From: CBDDEH01 sp965226865
GTDB taxonomy: Bacteria; Chloroflexota; Dehalococcoidia; Lucifugimonadales; JAGWBF01
Length of the DNA: 64,000 bases
Assembly: GCA_965226865.1 (NCBI GenBank)
Contig: CBDDEH010000004.1
Location: 744,001-808,000 of the forward strand
Direction: 5' to 3'
Part shown: positions 61,689 to 64,000 of the stretch, piece after piece
How positions within the stretch are numbered: position 1 is the stretch's first letter
How the letters are laid out: each line of letters opens with the position of its first letter
The notes under the pieces: generated by a model
The model's database searches: none
What the model was told of the DNA's origin: nothing
What the model saw: only the letters and a program-made list of their open reading frames with translations
Made by a program: the position numbers and the translations under genes

Positions 61689-62645
61689 CTAGTTGGAATC
61701 TTTCCCTGGCCCACTTTTTGGAAAGAGCTTGTTGCCTGTCTGGTACCACCAGTCACGTAGAAGCTGGCTGGCATCCAGAAGGCCTTGCAGGTTCTTGAAA
61801 TTAGAATCGCTCAGCTTGGACGTGCCAAGCACCTTCGCCGCCTCCGCAGCCGCTTTGGACCCCGATATGTTATCGCCTGGTATGACAGACCAGGCGGCAT
61901 CTATCTTGTGGTCCCATGCCAAGTCCTCGGTCTCCGCGACAGGTTTATCTTTGTGATTACTGCCGGAGGCCAACTCCACCAGAACATCTCCGAAGCCCCT
62001 GGGCCTGTTCAGCTTTACCAACGTCGAGGAGCTCAGGAACTGGGTGAAAGTCCGGTGTCCGAAGGCTCTGAAATCGAAGCTTGGGTCCATGCGGAGCATC
62101 GTGTTGTGAAGCTTTGCCGCTACCACCTGGCCCTGGTCGTCGATGGACGCTTCGATGGCCCGTGTTAGCAATGATCCTACCTCCCGCTTGAGTGCCGTAT
62201 GGTCTACAGCGATTGGCTTTTCCTCGCCCAAAAATATGTATCTGTCACACGAACGCACCAGGCCCGGAGCGACGACGTCCCTGCGGCCTGCTCCTATTAC
62301 CGTCTTTCCGGCGGCTCTGAGGGTGCTGACCAGGGGAACGAAGTCCGTATCCGACGATACCACAACGAAGGTGTCGACTGGTGAGCGGTACATCAGGTCT
62401 ATCGCATCGATGGCAAGGGATATGTCGCTGGCGTTTTTGCTGGAGCCAGCAGCGCGGAAATAGTGCCTTGCCTCAATACCCAACTGCAGCATCTCGTCGC
62501 TTTTGTTGGCCGCCTTGGACCAGTCTGCATATGCCCGCTTTATAATGATGCGCCCGAGGTCTGAAAGCTGATCGAACAGCGTGTTGATCGATAGAAGACC
62601 TACGTTTTCATAGTCGATTAACACGCCTATTTGGGCTTCAGGCAA
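61689..62645 (-). CDS. NYN-domain ribonuclease-like protein with OST-HTH domain
   Basis: A 318-residue protein. The NYN (PIN-like) domain has acidic metal-binding residues in GVLIDYENVGL, DISLAIDAIDLMY and VVSSDTDFVPLVSTLRAAGK. An OST-HTH/LOTUS-type domain follows (LLTRAIEASIDDQGQVVAAKLHNTMLRMDPSFDFRAFGHRTFTQFLSS in pieces). This combination suggests RNA cleavage or RNA binding, as in MARF1-like and LabA-like proteins. It starts at TTG behind AGGAGG. Convergent with the MMPL tail. Confidence 0.88.
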   Translation of the reverse strand: MPEAQIGVLIDYENVGLLSINTLFDQLSDLGRIIIKRAYADWSKAANKSDEMLQLGIEARHYFRAAGSSKNASDISLAIDAIDLMYRSPVDTFVVVSSDTDFVPLVSTLRAAGKTVIGAGRRDVVAPGLVRSCDRYIFLGEEKPIAVDHTALKREVGSLLTRAIEASIDDQGQVVAAKLHNTMLRMDPSFDFRAFGHRTFTQFLSSSTLVKLNRPRGFGDVLVELASGSNHKDKPVAETEDLAWDHKIDAAWSVIPGDNISGSKAAAEAAKVLGTSKLSDSNFKNLQGLLDASQLLRDWWYQTGNKLFPKSGPGKDSN

Positions 62646-62714
62646 AGGATACCTCCTAGTAGTCCGCTGTCACCCTGAGTCCAGCGAAGGGTATCAGAAT
62701 GACCCAGGTATTGA

Positions 62715-63347
62715 TTAATATAGCTCTTTGTAGGCTTCCTGGATATCATCTTCCAGCTCTTCAACAGTACAATCGGTCAGCTTGGCATGGTCGATCACCA
62801 TTTTCGCCAATGACGGGTGTTCAGAAGCCGGAATCCAGTGTTCGTTTTCCCAGAGATGTGCACGCTTGAAGGCCTTGGCACAGTGCAGATACGCCTCTCG
62901 GACTTCGACCACTATGCCGAGGAGAGGTTGCCTGCCGTTGACCGCCATGGGCTCCAGGACATCTGAGTCTTGTATGACCGTAGCTCGGCCGTTGACCCTC
63001 AGAGTTTCACCGAGGCCCGGGATCACGAACAGCAACCCAACGTGGGAATTATCAATGATGTTGGAAAGGGTATCCGCGCGCCGGTTGCCGGGCCGGTCCG
63101 GGATCAACAGGGTGTTATCATCCAGGACCTGCACGAAGCCGGGCGCGTCTCCCTTGGGGGAAACGTCGCACATACCGGCGCTGTTGGATGTGCCTATCAA
63201 CAGAAAGGGTGAACGAGCTATGAAAGCGCGACAGTGGTGATCGAGGCTGGTAAGTTGGATCCGAAGGACAAGGTCTTGGGGATCGCCTATGATCTCTCGC
63301 AATTGTTCAGTGGATTTCACGACCTGTTTGAAAGTTTTTGCAACCAT
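62715..63347 (-). CDS. Pyridoxamine-phosphate-oxidase-like flavoprotein (MSMEG_1061-like)
   Basis: A 210-residue split-barrel FMN-binding protein. ARSPFLLIGTSNSAGMCDVSPKGDAPGFV and LLIPDRPGNRRADTLSNIIDNSHVGLLFVIPG (in pieces) are typical of the MSMEG_1061 group, whose members bind FMN or F420. The ATG at 63347 with GAGG upstream is preferred; an ATG at 63380 gives 11 more residues. Oxidoreductase activity is likely, substrate unknown. Confidence 0.85.
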   Translation of the reverse strand: MVAKTFKQVVKSTEQLREIIGDPQDLVLRIQLTSLDHHCRAFIARSPFLLIGTSNSAGMCDVSPKGDAPGFVQVLDDNTLLIPDRPGNRRADTLSNIIDNSHVGLLFVIPGLGETLRVNGRATVIQDSDVLEPMAVNGRQPLLGIVVEVREAYLHCAKAFKRAHLWENEHWIPASEHPSLAKMVIDHAKLTDCTVEELEDDIQEAYKELY

Positions 63348-63412
63348 TGGAGGCCTCGCATATCGGACTTCTTCATTCATCCGGCGGAGCCATTATAACA
63401 CCCCGGAACGCA

Positions 63413-63451
63413 AGTACCGCCGATATGGATCAGATCCATATCGGCGGTACT
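63413..63451. terminator. Near-perfect 39-bp palindrome
   Basis: Arms of 19 bases (AGTACCGCCGATATGGATC and its complement) around one central base. It lies between two minus-strand genes, downstream of the amidohydrolase stop at 63478. There is no T-run. It could be a terminator, an mRNA-stabilising hairpin or an operator. Confidence 0.65.
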
Positions 63452-63477
63452 GACGGTGTCGTTCATGTGGGTGGGAT

Positions 63478-64000
63478 TTAGTTTAAGTGGTACACCCTCG
63501 CGGCGTTTTGGCCTGCTATTTTGGCTTTCTCTTCCTCGGTGCAATCGCCCAGTAATTCCTCAAGGAGTTGTCTGCTTCTCGGCCAGGTGGACTCCAGATG
63601 AGGATAGTCGGAGCCCCATTGGATCAAGTCGACACCGATATCGTGCCTGTACTTGATTCCAATGCCATCCTCCTGAAAGCCCAGAAAAACGTTACGCCGG
63701 AAGTACTCGCTTGGAAGCATATCTTCCTTGTATTTGTGCCAGTGGTCAAGTTGGGCTCGCTGGGTGTACTGGTAGTCAAGGTTCGACAGGAAATGAGGCA
63801 CCCAGGCCAACTCGTGTTCAATAGAGCCTACGCTTAGCTTGGGGTGACGCTCGAACACGCCGCTGAAGATCATGGCGGCGATGGACATCCTGGGCCAATA
63901 ATCGGCGTTACAGAAGTACTCTGGAGTCAGAGTTTCGATATCTACCAGTTCTTCAACCGAGCCAATACGGTTGGTCGACAAATGTAAGGAAAGGGGCATG
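63478..64000 (-). CDS. Amidohydrolase-2 family protein, C-terminal part (cut by the window edge)
   Basis: About 174 residues of the C-terminal half of a metal-dependent amidohydrolase: MIFSGVFERHPKLSVGSIEHELAWVPHFLSNLDYQY in pieces, then the metal-ligand motif IQWGSDYPHLESTWPRSR and NAARVYHLN. It resembles the full-length protein at 16200-17354 in layout (FERFPNLRAAFLE, STDYPHQDAKWPNS, DNCMRLYKL). The beginning lies outside the window. Confidence 0.85.
   Translation of the reverse strand, partial: MPLSLHLSTNRIGSVEELVDIETLTPEYFCNADYWPRMSIAAMIFSGVFERHPKLSVGSIEHELAWVPHFLSNLDYQYTQRAQLDHWHKYKEDMLPSEYFRRNVFLGFQEDGIGIKYRHDIGVDLIQWGSDYPHLESTWPRSRQLLEELLGDCTEEEKAKIAGQNAARVYHLN

Overview
The window looks like a chromosomal segment of a free-living bacterium, most likely from Chloroflexota and perhaps the SAR202/Dehalococcoidia side. 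That placement is inferred from style and was not tested: several ABC peptide-type transporters, lipoproteins with an [L/A]-A-A-C lipobox followed by Pro/Thr-rich linkers, amidohydrolase-2 enzymes, a DUF4012 protein, a HrcA/CIRCE-type groESL operon and mid-range GC.

Layout. 0-3.8 kb: a type II NADH dehydrogenase with an N-terminal membrane domain, broken by a frameshift, plus a DM13 protein. 3.9-17.4 kb: an accessory catabolic region. A seven-gene minus-strand operon (isochorismatase-like amidase, two CE4/allantoinase-like hydrolases, aconitase-family large and small subunits, an SDR, a small protein) lies between a DppB-type permease and the matching DppC/DppD/DppF genes. A PEP-mutase/isocitrate-lyase-like enzyme, a zinc alcohol dehydrogenase and an amidohydrolase flank it. 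Consensus divergent promoters separate the operon from dppCDF. 17.4-19.3 kb: a TPP riboswitch with terminator, then thiG-thiE-thiS. 19.3-24.2 kb: a decayed hydrolase, an LhgO-like oxidase, a stand-alone cyclic-nucleotide-binding protein, a frameshifted comF, an MFS transporter and an SRPBCC protein. 24.3-24.6 kb: three tRNAs (Leu, Cys, Leu). 24.7-29.1 kb: a second ABC peptide-type system with a large binding protein. 29.2-33.4 kb: dinB, a GYD protein, two unknown genes and an HtrA-like protease.

33.6-41.1 kb is the housekeeping core: CIRCE-groES-groEL, tRNA-Tyr, tRNA-Thr, tuf, rpmG, secE, nusG, rplK, rplA, an L10-type leader, rplJ, rplL. 41.1-50.9 kb: an S41-family protein lacking its catalytic serine, a third ABC system (binding protein and two permeases), an anchored HExxH metalloprotease, yvcK and glmS. 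50.9-61.7 kb is a cell-surface region in decay: DUF4012 protein, secreted protein, a multiply broken membrane protein with a 30-G homopolymer, an Ig-like-repeat lipoprotein cut by an IS3-type element, and an MMPL/RND transporter with several lesions and an IS630-type insertion. 61.7-64 kb: an NYN/OST-HTH protein, a PPOX-type flavoprotein and the end of another amidohydrolase.

The strongest candidate for an undescribed system is the 3.9-17.4 kb region, read as uptake and breakdown of a nitrogen-containing organic acid or cyclic amide. Other points worth checking are the S41 protein with Asn in place of the catalytic Ser, a sequence shared in permuted order by two unrelated genes, and perfect intergenic palindromes. 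The many single-base frameshifts mean that sequencing or assembly error must be separated from true gene decay.
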